Shown here piece after piece: positions 10,731-10,848 of a stretch of DNA of 10,848 nucleotides. A program made the position numbers and the translations under genes. Position 1 is the stretch's first letter, and each line of letters starts with the position of its first letter. A model generated the notes under the pieces. The model was not told the DNA's origin and searched no databases. It was given only the letters and a program-made list of their open reading frames with translations. Source of the DNA: Candidatus Woesearchaeota archaeon (GTDB lineage Archaea; Nanobdellota; Nanobdellia; Woesearchaeales; GW2011-AR4); contig JAGVXR010000010.1 in the NCBI GenBank assembly GCA_018303645.1, forward strand, positions 1 through 10,848, read 5' to 3'.

Positions 10731-10774
10731 TGTAAAAAATTCCATCAATTTATAGAGAGTTTTGAAAAAAGTGG

Positions 10775-10781
10775 TTTTTTT
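10775..10781 (+). terminator. T-run terminator of the third toxin-antitoxin operon
   Basis: Seven consecutive T, followed by a second T-run at 10794-10798, is typical of archaeal intrinsic termination. The remaining DNA to 10848 is A/T-rich with an 11-base near-repeat, TTTTTCTCTGA and TTTTTCTCTCA, and no gene. Confidence 0.4.
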
Positions 10782-10848
10782 GTATAAAAATTATTTTTCT
10801 CTGATTTAAAAACAGAAAAAGAATTCTGCTTCTTGTTTTTCTCTCAGT

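Noticed and set aside
10741..10848. Possible CRISPR leader or array start at the right edge
   Set aside because: Only one imperfect 11-base repeat (TTTTTCTCTGA/TTTTTCTCTCA) and no spacer-repeat periodicity or cas gene.

Overview
The window reads as a piece of an AT-rich archaeal chromosome, probably a DPANN-type lineage. Woesearchaeota-like is my best guess, but it rests on gene content only. Archaeal markers are the archaeal-type phosphoenolpyruvate carboxylase (PpcA), a PAC2-family proteasome assembly chaperone, archaeal RelE-type toxins, a zinc ribbon-AbrB antitoxin, and BRE/TATA-like promoters about 24-29 bases upstream of start codons, which implies leaderless mRNAs. There is no rRNA, tRNA, CRISPR array or transposase.

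Layout. (1) Bases 1-3546 look like accessory, AT-rich DNA: the 5' end of a minus-strand gene cut by the window edge, a small three-helix membrane protein, two back-to-back RelE/ParE-type toxin-antitoxin modules (minus strand), two small Cys-rich zinc-ribbon-like proteins (one of only 50 residues), a membrane-anchored DUF192 protein, and a roughly 660-base stretch with a strong promoter-like signal and repeated short motifs but no convincing gene. (2) Bases 3547-5048 hold an HExxH metalloprotease-like gene and a PAC2 chaperone gene that meet tail to tail with overlapping stop codons. (3) Bases 5137-8341 carry a complete proline biosynthesis set on the minus strand, proC-proA (ATGA overlap) and then proB. 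proA and proB are separated by a GC-rich, hairpin-rich 335-base gap that is the best candidate here for a structured RNA. (4) ppcA is divergent from proC across an 84-base double promoter. (5) Bases 9957-10663 hold a third toxin-antitoxin-like pair: a DUF4258-like protein followed, with an ATGA overlap, by a zinc ribbon-AbrB fusion. Two perfect palindromes flank its TATA box. A long bulged hairpin and T-runs follow it.

Metabolic logic. PpcA makes oxaloacetate from PEP, which feeds aspartate and, through transamination, glutamate chemistry. ProB, ProA and ProC turn glutamate into proline. The PAC2 protein and the HExxH protein suggest proteolysis or proteasome assembly next door, though that link is inferred from position only.

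Most noteworthy: the zinc ribbon-AbrB/DUF4258-like pair with its palindromic operator candidates, the GC-rich structured gap between proA and proB, a roughly 40-base element repeated downstream of two unrelated genes (2319-2356 and 6158-6198), and the orphan promoter with phased motifs near 3106-3180.
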